DNA from: Ignavibacteriaceae bacterium
GTDB taxonomy: Bacteria > Bacteroidota > Ignavibacteria > Ignavibacteriales > Ignavibacteriaceae
Assembly (NCBI GenBank): GCA_013042995.1
Contig: JABDPB010000033.1
Location: 1 to 48,101 of the forward strand
Length of the DNA: 48,101 nucleotides
Direction: 5' to 3'
Shown: positions 34,784-42,752 of the stretch, piece after piece
Layout of the letters: each line of letters begins with the position of its first letter
How positions within the stretch are numbered: position 1 is the first letter of the stretch
Notes under the pieces: generated by a model
What the model saw: only the letters and a program-made list of their open reading frames with translations
Told to the model about the DNA's origin: nothing
Databases searched by the model: none
Program-made: the position numbers and the translations under genes

Positions 34784-36877
34784 ATGAAAAGAATCTTACT
34801 TACCATATTTATCCTTTTAGTAACGCTCTCCTTTACTTCATTCACACAATGGATTCAAACTAACGGACCGGAGGGGATTGCAATTAGTTCAATGGCAAAT
34901 ATTAACGGAATAGTCTATGCCGGTACAATTGATAATGGAATATATGCTTCAACTGATGATGGAACAAACTGGTTTTCATTAAATAATGGGACTGAAACTT
35001 ACGAAATTACTTCGATTGTGAGTTACGCAGGTTATTTGTTTATTGGTACTAGGGGTTATGGAGTTCTCCGTTCCACAGATGGAGGACAATCCTGGCTAGC
35101 TCCATCAAATGGAACAAGTCTTGGCGTAACATCAATGGTGGTAGATGATATTTATCTTTTTGCTGCAACTATAGGAGATGGCGTCCAGCGCTCATCAGAT
35201 AATGGAGTAACCTGGGAAGAAAAATTATCCGGCTTCATTGGAGTGGGTGCCATGTGTAAAAGCGGAAATAAGGTAATTGCTTCTACTTCAAACTACACAC
35301 TGTATACAACTGATCATGGTGAATCTTGGGCGTACATTACGCAGTTAGATGGTGCTGAAATTTTCAGCTACTATTGTGATGGAGATACAATTTTTGCTGG
35401 TGGAAGAAACAAAATTTATAAATCAATTAATAGTGGAGTTTCATTTACAACAATAAACCTGAATTTTAATTTCTCTTCAGTAGAAATAAACGCGATAACA
35501 GCTATTGGCGCAGATGTGTTTGCTGCAACATCTTATGATGGTGTTTACAAATCATTTGATTACGGTTTAACTTGGTCTGCTTCCAATGACGGAATGGGAC
35601 CTAAGGATGCGAGAGCTCTTGCTGTAACCAATTCTACTTCCTTGATTGCAGGGACAAGATACGTTGGTGTTTACAGGTCTACTGATTTAGGTTCCAACTG
35701 GAACAAATCCATGGGTGGATTTCCTGCAGGTTCGAGCATCCTATCGTTATTAGCAAATGGCACAACTGTTTATGCAGGAACCCGCGATGGGTTATTTCTA
35801 TCAGAAAATAATGGATTGGATTGGGTGGAGCTGGAAGGTACAAATGATACAATAAATTATTGTACAGTGTGGGGTATATGTGAAAAGGATACATTCATTT
35901 TCGCAGGAACGTTTCTTCAGTTTAATACTACAGTATATAGATCTCCTGATAAAGGTTTAACCTGGGAAAGAAGCGGAATGGGTCTTCCATATGATTTAAC
36001 TTTTATTTTTGATATGGAATCCAGTGGTAATAATATTGTAGCGGCCACTGAAGAGGGAATTTACTATTCAACGGATGATGGCACAAATTGGTTGCTGGCA
36101 AATGCTCCAGTTCGATATATTCCAAGCATTGCAACTGGTAGTGAAAATTTTGTTTATGCTGCTGTACCAGGATTAGGAATCTATAAATCTGCAGATAATG
36201 GAATAAATTGGGTTTCATCTCTTCAAAGTCCCGCAGTAGATTATGTAGAAGTCGCTGCTTACGGAAGATATTCATTTGCAGGGGCATTTTTTGCTGGCGC
36301 TCGGTATTCCACAAATTTTGGGGGTAATTGGTCTGTAAGTAGCGGTTTTCCTGTAGATGCATCGGTATATGCATTATCAGCTCTTAATGATGGAGTGGTG
36401 GTAGCAGGAACTGATATAGATCCAAACTGGATTTATGTATCTTTTAATAATGGTACTTCCTTTTCTCCATATAGCGAAGGACTCTCGGAGGTAGCATCAG
36501 TCGAAGCTTTTAGTTGGAATGATAGCTATATTTTTGCTGGAACATATAACCAAGGAGTTTGGCGACGTTTAAGACCTGCGGTAGTAAATGTAGATGACAA
36601 GATAAAGAACTTAAATAGCTATTATCTTTCACAAAACTATCCAAACCCATTTAATCCTTCAACAAAAATAAAATATAAAATTGCTGAGGATGGTTTTGTT
36701 TCACTTAAACTTTACGATTTACTGGGTAACGTAGTTGCGACATTAGTAAATATAGAAAAACCTGCGGGTGAATATGAAGTTGAGTTTAGTGGAAGAGGGT
36801 TAACGAGTGGAATATATTTTTATCAACTTAGGATTGGGGATTTTGTACAGAATAAAAAAATGATTCTGATGAAATGA
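34784..36877 (+). CDS. T9SS-exported multi-blade BNR/Asp-box propeller protein
   Basis: 697 aa. Signal peptide to about residue 20, then about twelve repeats of the VYAGTxxxGxYxSxDxGxxW type (for example VYAGTIDNGIYASTDDGTNW, LFIGTRGYGVLRSTDGGQSW), giving one or two beta-propellers across residues 25-605. The C-terminal 90 residues are a T9SS sorting domain (SQNYPNPFNPSTKI, LYDLLGNVVATLV, PAGEYEVEF, NKKMILMK). It is exported and surface-attached; the repeats suggest binding, and no active site is recognisable. It starts after AGGTGGAGCC, a clear ribosome site, and ends 4 bp from a convergent gene. Confidence 0.88.
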   Translation: MKRILLTIFILLVTLSFTSFTQWIQTNGPEGIAISSMANINGIVYAGTIDNGIYASTDDGTNWFSLNNGTETYEITSIVSYAGYLFIGTRGYGVLRSTDGGQSWLAPSNGTSLGVTSMVVDDIYLFAATIGDGVQRSSDNGVTWEEKLSGFIGVGAMCKSGNKVIASTSNYTLYTTDHGESWAYITQLDGAEIFSYYCDGDTIFAGGRNKIYKSINSGVSFTTINLNFNFSSVEINAITAIGADVFAATSYDGVYKSFDYGLTWSASNDGMGPKDARALAVTNSTSLIAGTRYVGVYRSTDLGSNWNKSMGGFPAGSSILSLLANGTTVYAGTRDGLFLSENNGLDWVELEGTNDTINYCTVWGICEKDTFIFAGTFLQFNTTVYRSPDKGLTWERSGMGLPYDLTFIFDMESSGNNIVAATEEGIYYSTDDGTNWLLANAPVRYIPSIATGSENFVYAAVPGLGIYKSADNGINWVSSLQSPAVDYVEVAAYGRYSFAGAFFAGARYSTNFGGNWSVSSGFPVDASVYALSALNDGVVVAGTDIDPNWIYVSFNNGTSFSPYSEGLSEVASVEAFSWNDSYIFAGTYNQGVWRRLRPAVVNVDDKIKNLNSYYLSQNYPNPFNPSTKIKYKIAEDGFVSLKLYDLLGNVVATLVNIEKPAGEYEVEFSGRGLTSGIYFYQLRIGDFVQNKKMILMK

Positions 36878-36881
36878 ATAA

Positions 36882-37313
36882 TTATTTTATTTCAATATCT
36901 TCAGGATGGCAGGTAGAGCAATCCGCATCTTCTAAAAACGCTATAAGTGGTTCGGTGATCGGCTGTTGTGTCATCAGACTTTGTTTAATTAATCTTCCTA
37001 GCAATTCGTTATCAATATCCATCCCGAAATAAACTGATTGTGTAGAATCAGGATAAGTTAAAACAATTACAGGCATTGAACCTGTTTCAGATGTATCACT
37101 TTTTTGTATTGAGTACTGATGTTTTCCAGTTTTGACCAATTCCTCCTCTTCGTAAGGATACCAGCCAATTTTTACTTCAATAGGATGATGGAAGTAATCA
37201 GCTTTCCACTTGCTAAATGAACGCACACGCGGAGTATCGTCCAAAGCATCTTTTGGTGCAGAGCAATAGAGAAATGTAATTAAAATAATAGAAATTGTTA
37301 AATAAAATTTCAC
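36882..37313 (-). CDS. Small lipoprotein with a C-terminal CxxCH motif
   Basis: 143 aa. The signal ends in FLYC with Cys17 as lipid site. The mature protein is polar, about 110 residues, without a family I recognise. CSTCHPED at residues 132-139 is a haem c attachment-type motif placed only eight residues from the end. Either it carries one haem, or the Cys pair is a thiol or metal site. It sits convergent to the large propeller gene and has its own short upstream region. Confidence 0.65.
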   Translation of the reverse strand: MKFYLTISIILITFLYCSAPKDALDDTPRVRSFSKWKADYFHHPIEVKIGWYPYEEEELVKTGKHQYSIQKSDTSETGSMPVIVLTYPDSTQSVYFGMDIDNELLGRLIKQSLMTQQPITEPLIAFLEDADCSTCHPEDIEIK

Positions 37314-37394
37314 TTCTTCGCAAAGATTTATTTATGCTAATGTAAATATAAAATTTTTTAATCGTACTTTTTCAGGAATCAAATTCCCGGATAA

Positions 37395-37550
37395 ACACCA
37401 AAAAATATCATTATAAAACCTGCTGGAGAATACAAAGTCGAATTTAATGCAAATGTATTATCAAGTCGTGTTTATTTCTATCAGTTAGAGGTTAGAAACT
37501 TTGTCCAAAGGAAGAGAATGGTTCTCCTAAAGAATTTTTATACTTTTTAA
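37395..37550 (+). pseudogene. Decayed T9SS sorting-domain tail
   Basis: In one plus-strand frame the DNA reads KPAGEYKVEFNANVLSSR then VYFYQLEVRNFVQRKRMVLLK before a stop, which is the last 45 or so residues of a T9SS sorting domain (compare PAGEYEVEF and IYFYQLRIGDFVQNKKMILMK in the gene ending at 36877). An in-frame stop lies at 37392-37394 and nothing upstream continues the domain, so this is the leftover 3' end of a secreted-protein gene, probably left after a deletion or rearrangement. Confidence 0.8.
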
Positions 37551-37577
37551 GCTTTGAAATATATCAAGACTTTAAAT

Positions 37578-37610
37578 AAAAAAAGGGACTTATCAAGTCC
37601 CCTTTTTTTA
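37578..37610. terminator. Bidirectional Rho-independent terminator
   Basis: GGGACTT and AAGTCCC pair around a three-base loop, with a run of A on the left and a run of T on the right, so it can stop transcripts from both directions. It ends the VWA lipoprotein gene on the minus strand and would once have ended the decayed T9SS gene on the plus strand. Confidence 0.85.
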
Positions 37611-37631
37611 TTTAATTGTTAGTTGGTATTA

Positions 37632-38720
37632 CTAATACGAAACCTCATAAGACCTTGAACCATCAGCAGTTGAAGTAAAAATAGTGAGCTTAACTGTATG
37701 TGTTATTCCTGTAGATCCTGCTATATATTCCACAAGATAACTGTTCGAAAGTGCACCTGCAACCGGTAAATTCTTTAAGTCAAGTCCGGTAGCATCGGAA
37801 GGGATAAACAGATAAGTACCACCTGTACATAAAGATAAATACCACGGCCGTTCATCTATAGATGACCAGGAATATGCAGTTGAATCGTTACTAAAGACTG
37901 TATGCACTGTTGCTTTACCACCAAGGAGATTACAACCCATAGCATTATTCCACATACTGCCATCGGATTGAGTTGGTTCATCCGTAAAGTTTATAAAAAC
38001 TCTTTGAGCATCGGACCTCCAATTAAATACAGAATCAGCGAAAATAGCTGCAAGAACTCCATTTTCACCAGGGGTGTTTCCAAATGTACTGGCTCTTGTA
38101 AAGAGAGAGGCACTATCAGTACCGGCAAATCCCCTTGTTCTACCCGTACCTGAATCTCTGTTAAGGTAAGCACTTATGCTTTGAGCATCGGTAAAATTAA
38201 TACCTCCCCTAACACTGCTGGAGTATCCAACAATACCAAATTTTGCATCTAATCCGCTGGCCTGAAGGAAGTTTGCAAATTCAATAATGCTTGCAGCAAC
38301 TGAATCTGATTCTTCTCCCATGCTTCCGGAATTGTCAACAACAAATACTATATCTGCCTTTAGTATATTACCGCTGCTTACCTTCGTAACCTTTAAACCC
38401 TTCACCTTGCCATCTTCATCCACGAATATGTTGGAGTTCTGAGGATTATTTGCATCATATTTTAAAACCAATGGCTGGTTGGTCGTAGGATCAATTAACC
38501 CCTGAAGATTAATCTTAATTCTTGAACCCTGAGGAGAGAAGGTAGCAGTTGGTTGTACATTGTTTTTTGTTGGTGTCGGAACAACAATACCGCTCGGATC
38601 AGCCGGTATATCACTATTCGGATCCTCCACGGGTGTCACAGCCTCATCACAACCTCCATATAAAAACATTAGGAAGATGCTAAGAGCCATAAGTAAAATT
38701 ATGTAGGTTATTTTTTTCAT
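37632..38720 (-). CDS. Lipoprotein with a von Willebrand factor A domain
   Basis: 362 aa from the ATG at 38720, which has GAAGG six bases upstream; another ATG four codons earlier is less likely. Lipobox YGGC with Cys24, then a Pro/Thr-rich linker and a strand-rich segment to about 110. The VWA domain (about 120-300) has the MIDAS motif DNSGS at 129-133 and FTDEP near 245, so it should bind a divalent metal and a protein partner. A short C-terminal beta domain (HTVKLTIFTSTADGSRSYEVSY) follows. It acts on the outside of a membrane, probably in adhesion or assembly. Confidence 0.85.
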   Translation of the reverse strand: MKKITYIILLMALSIFLMFLYGGCDEAVTPVEDPNSDIPADPSGIVVPTPTKNNVQPTATFSPQGSRIKINLQGLIDPTTNQPLVLKYDANNPQNSNIFVDEDGKVKGLKVTKVSSGNILKADIVFVVDNSGSMGEESDSVAASIIEFANFLQASGLDAKFGIVGYSSSVRGGINFTDAQSISAYLNRDSGTGRTRGFAGTDSASLFTRASTFGNTPGENGVLAAIFADSVFNWRSDAQRVFINFTDEPTQSDGSMWNNAMGCNLLGGKATVHTVFSNDSTAYSWSSIDERPWYLSLCTGGTYLFIPSDATGLDLKNLPVAGALSNSYLVEYIAGSTGITHTVKLTIFTSTADGSRSYEVSY

Positions 38721-38782
38721 TTTTGCCTTCATTAATTTGATTTGATTATATTTGTTAAATCATTATTGATTGTCCTTATAAT

Positions 38783-38947
38783 TTATAAATAATTTGTTTG
38801 CAAACAAAAACTATAAACTGGATCATCTTTACACCCAAATTCAACTGCAATCGTAATAAAAATCGCAACTGAAATTTCAACAAAGGTAATCCAGTTGTTT
38901 TGTTCAAAAAATACTGCGGATTTTATTTGAAATGTTTTAGAAGACAT
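38783..38947 (-). CDS. Possible 54-aa small protein (weak)
   Basis: An open frame of 54 codons with ATG, starting 10 bp after the SRPBCC gene stop on the same strand. The product has a central hydrophobic stretch (EISVAIFITIAVEFG, residues 24-38), which could be one membrane helix. There is no Shine-Dalgarno site and I recognise nothing. It may be chance; the remaining intergenic DNA between 38721 and 38957 shows no other feature. Confidence 0.2.
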   Translation of the reverse strand: MSSKTFQIKSAVFFEQNNWITFVEISVAIFITIAVEFGCKDDPVYSFCLQTNYL

Positions 38948-38957
38948 AAGAAAAATT

Positions 38958-39488
38958 TTAGTTTTCTAAATGCTTTCCTTCTTGAATGTAAGGTTGAAAT
39001 TGTTCAAAAATAAAATGATCCCAAACGCTTTCAACAATTGCAGGTATTCCATCTCCAACCTCACCAGAAGCATGAACTGAAACTATGAAAAGTGCAGAGT
39101 CACTACCAGCAGGTTCAAAGGAGTATGTTGTAACAATTTGAATTGCAATACCAGCAAGACCAAGGGGCCCATCAAAACGGAGAAGTTTCCCTCTATCTGC
39201 TGCTATTACTTTTGCATGCAAAATACCGTTACCTTCATCGTCAAATATTTCCCAAAATCCCCCGCCAGGTTTTGGTTCTATGTAGAATTTTTTTGGGTTA
39301 TCAGAAAATGAATGGTCCCACCACCCGCTTATGTCGCCCGTGGCAGCATCATAAATTTGTTCAGGAGTTCCTTGCAGGATTACTTCCTTTTCAAATGAAA
39401 AAACATCGTATTTTGGTTTCCTTTCCTCCTGTGCAAATAAAAACAAGCTTGAAATCCAAAAGATTATAAGAAGAAGGACTTTGATCAT
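38958..39488 (-). CDS. Exported SRPBCC/AHSA1-like protein
   Basis: 176 aa from the ATG at 39488, chosen over a TTG five codons upstream because AGAAG lies six bases before it. A signal peptide ends near LFAQ. The remainder has the START-like pattern of the AHSA1 group: EKEVILQGTPEQIYDAATGDISGWWDHSF, PGGGFWEIFDDEGNGILHAKVI, LLRFDGPLG, and a C-terminal helix VESVWDHFIFEQFQPYIQEG. Such proteins have a deep cavity for a hydrophobic ligand. A periplasmic form is less common than cytoplasmic ones. It follows the antiporter gene by 29 bp and may be co-transcribed with it. Confidence 0.82.
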   Translation of the reverse strand: MIKVLLLIIFWISSLFLFAQEERKPKYDVFSFEKEVILQGTPEQIYDAATGDISGWWDHSFSDNPKKFYIEPKPGGGFWEIFDDEGNGILHAKVIAADRGKLLRFDGPLGLAGIAIQIVTTYSFEPAGSDSALFIVSVHASGEVGDGIPAIVESVWDHFIFEQFQPYIQEGKHLEN

Positions 39489-39517
39489 TTTCACTTCTCT
39501 CAAATAATTAAAAAATC

Positions 39518-41323
39518 TTATTCATTTTTTTCTTTTACAAGCACAAGTGCAATAACTGTATCTCCCGATTCCGGTTTAATGGGACTTTCAATTGTTGAAA
39601 TTAATATTCTATTACCATTACTGATTCTGAATAATGGGAGTATGTTGTTACTATAGTACTCTTTCATATTTTCAAACGTAAAATTATCGCTCAACTTTGT
39701 AGACTTTATTGTCCAACCTTCCGTAAACAGTGAATTCAAATGAAAGTAATTTATTCCTTCTCCAAACAAGAACCTTGCGCGCAGATGTTTAGGAGAAAAC
39801 TCGAGTTCTTTGCCAGTTTTTTCACTTAACGGAGGCAGTTGATACATCTCCCCTCTTTCAAATGCATCAGCCATATGTAAAGATGCAAGAGAATTAGCTT
39901 CGTCGTTTGGAGTAAGCGCCATCAGTCTTCCTATTCCGTCTAGGTCTAATTCATCAGAAATATGTTCTGAAAGAATACTGCCAAGATAAGCTGGTAATCC
40001 TTCAAGTCTGGCTGCCTGGATATTTTGCCTGTTTGTGTCAACCATGATTACATTTATATTTTTCTCCTTTAATATTTTCGCAATTAATCGAGCCCAAGAA
40101 TGTGCCCCGACAAACATTATTCCCTGTGGTTTAGATTGAACAACTTTGAGAGCCTTTGCAAGGGGTAAAGAAGTAGTTCCATAGACAATCACAGTTACAA
40201 CTATTACTAAAAAAGTAATTGGAACAAGTATTTCTGAACCCTCAATCCCTGATTCAGCAAGTTTTAAAGCAAACACAGCAGAAACCGCCGCAGCCACAAT
40301 ACCTCTTGGCGCCATCCAACTGATAAATGTGCGTTCTTTAAAGTTAAGCTTTGAACCAATAGTTGATAAGAAAACCGACAACGGTCTAGCAATGAATATC
40401 AGTACTCCAAGGAAAGCAAATGTGTAAATATCAAAATTCTGAAAATCGCTTAATTGTAATCGGGCAGCCAAAAGAATGAATATGCTTGAGATTATAATCA
40501 CCCTCAGATTTTCCTTAAACTCGACAATATGTTTAATACTTACAAGCTTCTGATTATCCATAAATAATCCCATAAGAGTTACAGTAAGCAATCCTGACTC
40601 GGGTTGAAGAATATTTGAAACTACAAAAGCACCAATTACCATAACAAGTGCAACCGATTCCTGCAAAATATCTGGTATCAGAAATTTTCGTAACAGAAGA
40701 ATCAGCAATTTAGCCATTCCATACCCTATTACACCTCCTATAAAAATAGTTTTTACTATTCCCAGAAGTATCACTGGAGCTGCTTCAGAAATTTCGCCAG
40801 CTAAAATTGCCTCAAATACCAAAACTGCAAGTATAGCACCTACAGGATCAATTAATATTCCTTCCCACTTTAATATTGTTCCAACTCTTTTTAATGGACG
40901 AATGTGACTTAGCAATGGACCGATTACAGTTGGTCCTGTAACAGTCAAAATAGCACCAAGCAAAATTGAAAGCTGAAGATTAAGGTTTAAGATGTAATGA
41001 GCTGCTGCCGAAGCAACTATCCAGGTAATAACTGCACCAATGATAATTAAAGTGATCACTACTTTGCCAACATCTCTTAATTCTCCAAGCCGAAGTGTCA
41101 ATCCTCCCTCAAAAAGTATTAGTGCAACTGAAATAGAAACCACCGGAATTAGTAAGTCACCCATAAGTTCATCGGGGTTAAGAAATCCAATAACAGGTCC
41201 TGCTATAAATCCGAAAACAAGAAAGAATAATATTGATGGGAATCTAAAACGCCAGGCAAGCCATTGCGCTGCAATGCCTAGTACGACAATGCTGGCTAAT
41301 TCAACTAATACTTTTTCACTCAT
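39518..41323 (-). CDS. CPA-family cation/proton antiporter with a TrkA-N/RCK domain
   Basis: 601 aa. Twelve or so membrane helices fill residues 5-385, with ALILFEGGLTLRLGEL near 68-83, TVTGPTVIGPLL near 127-138 and WEGILIDPVGA near 153-163, which form the ion-exchange core of NhaP/CPA1-type carriers. MAPRGIVAAAVSAVFAL near 337-353 is also conserved. Residues about 400-520 form a Rossmann-type RCK/TrkA-N domain (IMFVGAHSWARLIAKILKEKNINVIMVDTN) that would bind NAD(H) or another nucleotide and gate transport. It exchanges Na+ or K+ for H+ at the inner membrane. An ordinary, intact gene. Confidence 0.92.
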   Translation of the reverse strand: MSEKVLVELASIVVLGIAAQWLAWRFRFPSILFFLVFGFIAGPVIGFLNPDELMGDLLIPVVSISVALILFEGGLTLRLGELRDVGKVVITLIIIGAVITWIVASAAAHYILNLNLQLSILLGAILTVTGPTVIGPLLSHIRPLKRVGTILKWEGILIDPVGAILAVLVFEAILAGEISEAAPVILLGIVKTIFIGGVIGYGMAKLLILLLRKFLIPDILQESVALVMVIGAFVVSNILQPESGLLTVTLMGLFMDNQKLVSIKHIVEFKENLRVIIISSIFILLAARLQLSDFQNFDIYTFAFLGVLIFIARPLSVFLSTIGSKLNFKERTFISWMAPRGIVAAAVSAVFALKLAESGIEGSEILVPITFLVIVVTVIVYGTTSLPLAKALKVVQSKPQGIMFVGAHSWARLIAKILKEKNINVIMVDTNRQNIQAARLEGLPAYLGSILSEHISDELDLDGIGRLMALTPNDEANSLASLHMADAFERGEMYQLPPLSEKTGKELEFSPKHLRARFLFGEGINYFHLNSLFTEGWTIKSTKLSDNFTFENMKEYYSNNILPLFRISNGNRILISTIESPIKPESGDTVIALVLVKEKNE

Positions 41324-41431
41324 AACTAAATGTTTATTATTATGTAATTGGAACTAAATATATGAAAAGGAAAGTAATTTACTTCAAGATGTGATTTTAA
41401 GAAGAATTCAATTCAATCCAAAATAAGTGAG

Positions 41432-41923
41432 TTAAATTTTTCTTCCATAAATAAATTGTCCACAAATCGTTTCACCTATTTTTGCAACATTAGGCAAGTG
41501 ACCCCACTTTTCAAATCCAAATTTTTCTAAAATGTAAATGCTTGATTTATTTAAATCTAATAAAATGGAAATTAAATTTTTAAAGTCAAGTATTTTGGCT
41601 GCATCTATTGTGTGTGTTATCAGTGAGGTTGCAACACCCTGTTTGCGATAATCTTTGTGAATGTAATAACTAATTTCCGCAACTGTCTTAAGTGCTCTTC
41701 TGCCCGGTCTGTGAGGACTTAAAGCACACCAGCCGATGATTTCATCGTTTTCTTCTGCTACAAAAATTGGATATGTGTCTGATGAGTGCTCTGCAAACCA
41801 GTCTTTTTTTGATTCCACTGTAACGTGTTCCAGATCTGCCGTTGCAAATTTTTCATCAACTGCGTGATTATAGATTTTGATGATATCTTCGAAATTGTTT
41901 TCGTTTGCGGTTCTGATGAGCAT
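41432..41923 (-). CDS. GNAT N-acetyltransferase, phosphinothricin-acetyltransferase-like
   Basis: 163 aa from the ATG at 41923 (a GTG one codon earlier is also possible). Residues 2-160 are one GNAT domain: IRTANENNFEDIIKIYNHAV, an acceptor-side segment, IIGWCALSPHRP, and the acetyl-CoA loop YRKQGVATSLITH near 95. This arrangement is closest to the Pat/Bar and amino-acid N-acetyltransferase subgroup, acting on a small amine. GNAT genes are frequent in mobile gene cassettes; this one is the outermost of a run of small genes on the minus strand. Substrate unknown. Confidence 0.87.
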   Translation of the reverse strand: MLIRTANENNFEDIIKIYNHAVDEKFATADLEHVTVESKKDWFAEHSSDTYPIFVAEENDEIIGWCALSPHRPGRRALKTVAEISYYIHKDYRKQGVATSLITHTIDAAKILDFKNLISILLDLNKSSIYILEKFGFEKWGHLPNVAKIGETICGQFIYGRKI

Positions 41924-41935
41924 CACAATTAGATA

Positions 41936-42385
41936 TTAATCTTCAACTAATTCGTATAAAAATTCTTTCCGTTTTATTTCATCGTTTACCTCACCTTCAA
42001 TTGCAGCAGCTAATTTTCCGTCTTTATGGAATTCATAAATAATCCTTTGCGGAAAATCATGCTCTTTATTCTCGAACACAAATTTTTTAGAAGTGTGTTC
42101 AATTAGTGTAAACAAAGTTACGTCTTGATTTTTTGGAATTGCAACATAAGCCCACTGATCAGCAAACTTCTTTAAATAAAAATTTTCGCTGATAGACTGT
42201 ACGCCATCTTTTGTGCTATAACTTTTTCCAACTAGTTCAGTTTTACTCTGCATTTCCCATTCTTCGTAGACTTCTGCTTTATCAAAATCCATTTTCCATT
42301 TGCCGGGAAATTGTGTTAAGATTGATTCATCCTGAGCAAACAAATCAAAACTTATAATTAGACTAATCAATAAAAATTTTTTCAT
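41936..42385 (-). CDS. Exported DUF6265-like protein
   Basis: 149 aa from the ATG at 42385, preceded by AAAGGAAA; a longer frame from 42409 lacks a ribosome site. Signal peptide ending near LFAQ, then one small beta-barrel-type domain: FPGKWKMDFDKAEVYEEWEM, LVGKSYSTKDGVQSI, FVFENKEHDFPQRIIYEF, KLAAAIEGEV. The order G-W, E-W, G-S, FEN.xHDFPQ.I.Y and A.IEG fits the DUF6265 family as I know it. Function is unknown; a small-ligand cavity is plausible. The gene is 12 bp upstream of the GNAT gene, so they are probably co-transcribed. Confidence 0.75.
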   Translation of the reverse strand: MKKFLLISLIISFDLFAQDESILTQFPGKWKMDFDKAEVYEEWEMQSKTELVGKSYSTKDGVQSISENFYLKKFADQWAYVAIPKNQDVTLFTLIEHTSKKFVFENKEHDFPQRIIYEFHKDGKLAAAIEGEVNDEIKRKEFLYELVED

Positions 42386-42424
42386 ATTATTTCCTTTAAA
42401 TTCTGTCATTTAACAGCGTTACGA

Positions 42425-42631
42425 TTACTCGACTTTTCGCTCAAAGATCAAGTCTGCATTACAGGCTGCACCAAAATCCTCAACTGCCGGGGCAAATATC
42501 TGAACAAATCGCCACCCTTCGGCAGCGTATTCGCGAATAATACGTTGGTACTCGGAGCTTTCAGCTACATTGATTGTGAAAATACCTTTTTTGCCCTCTA
42601 CTCTAACAAATTCGTACTCGTATTTCTTCAT
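42425..42631 (-). CDS. DUF4177 small protein, copy 1
   Basis: 68 aa, a single DUF4177 domain (YEYEFVRV, then EYQRIIREYAAEGWRFVQIF and a Cys-containing end, FGAACNADLIFERKVE). It shares about 61 of 68 residues with the copy at 45008-45220, and the two genes are clearly alike at the DNA level as well, including the GAAGGGATAAAT ribosome site. It is cytoplasmic, of unknown function. An imperfect hairpin (42649-42709) lies just upstream. Such small proteins often travel in cassettes. Confidence 0.85.
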   Translation of the reverse strand: MKKYEYEFVRVEGKKGIFTINVAESSEYQRIIREYAAEGWRFVQIFAPAVEDFGAACNADLIFERKVE

Positions 42632-42648
42632 TTTTATTTATCCCTTCT

Positions 42649-42709
42649 GTATAATGGAGAAACAACTAAAGCGCTGCTGCACGGTATACACAGTAAATGC
42701 CGTGCTTTA
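42649..42709 (-). repeat. Imperfect hairpin, attC-like and degenerate
   Basis: On the minus strand TAAAG/CTTTA and GCACGG/CCGTGC pairs form a bulged hairpin that ends in TTGTTTCTCC-ATTATAC, 18 bp before the DUF4177 start. The last seven bases sit where an integron attC R' box (GTTRRRY) would lie, but G is replaced by A. The equivalent spot upstream of copy 2 reads GTTAAGC. Possibly a decayed recombination site. Confidence 0.35.
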
Positions 42710-42752
42710 TTTTAAATTTATTTAGTTACTAATGATATTCCAATCTAAAATA

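Noticed and set aside
36003..36374. Long minus-strand open frame inside the propeller gene
   Set aside because: It lies fully within the strong T9SS propeller gene and has no family signature; repeats in the plus strand keep the opposite frame open.
41425..41445. ATTTAAC at the end of the GNAT gene as an attC R'' box
   Set aside because: The motif is formed by the stop codon context and I found no matching R' box or palindrome downstream.
42405..42430. CGTAACGCTGTTAAAT after DUF4177 copy 1 as an attC
   Set aside because: Although both ends resemble attC boxes, only a few bases separate them, far below the minimum length of a functional site.
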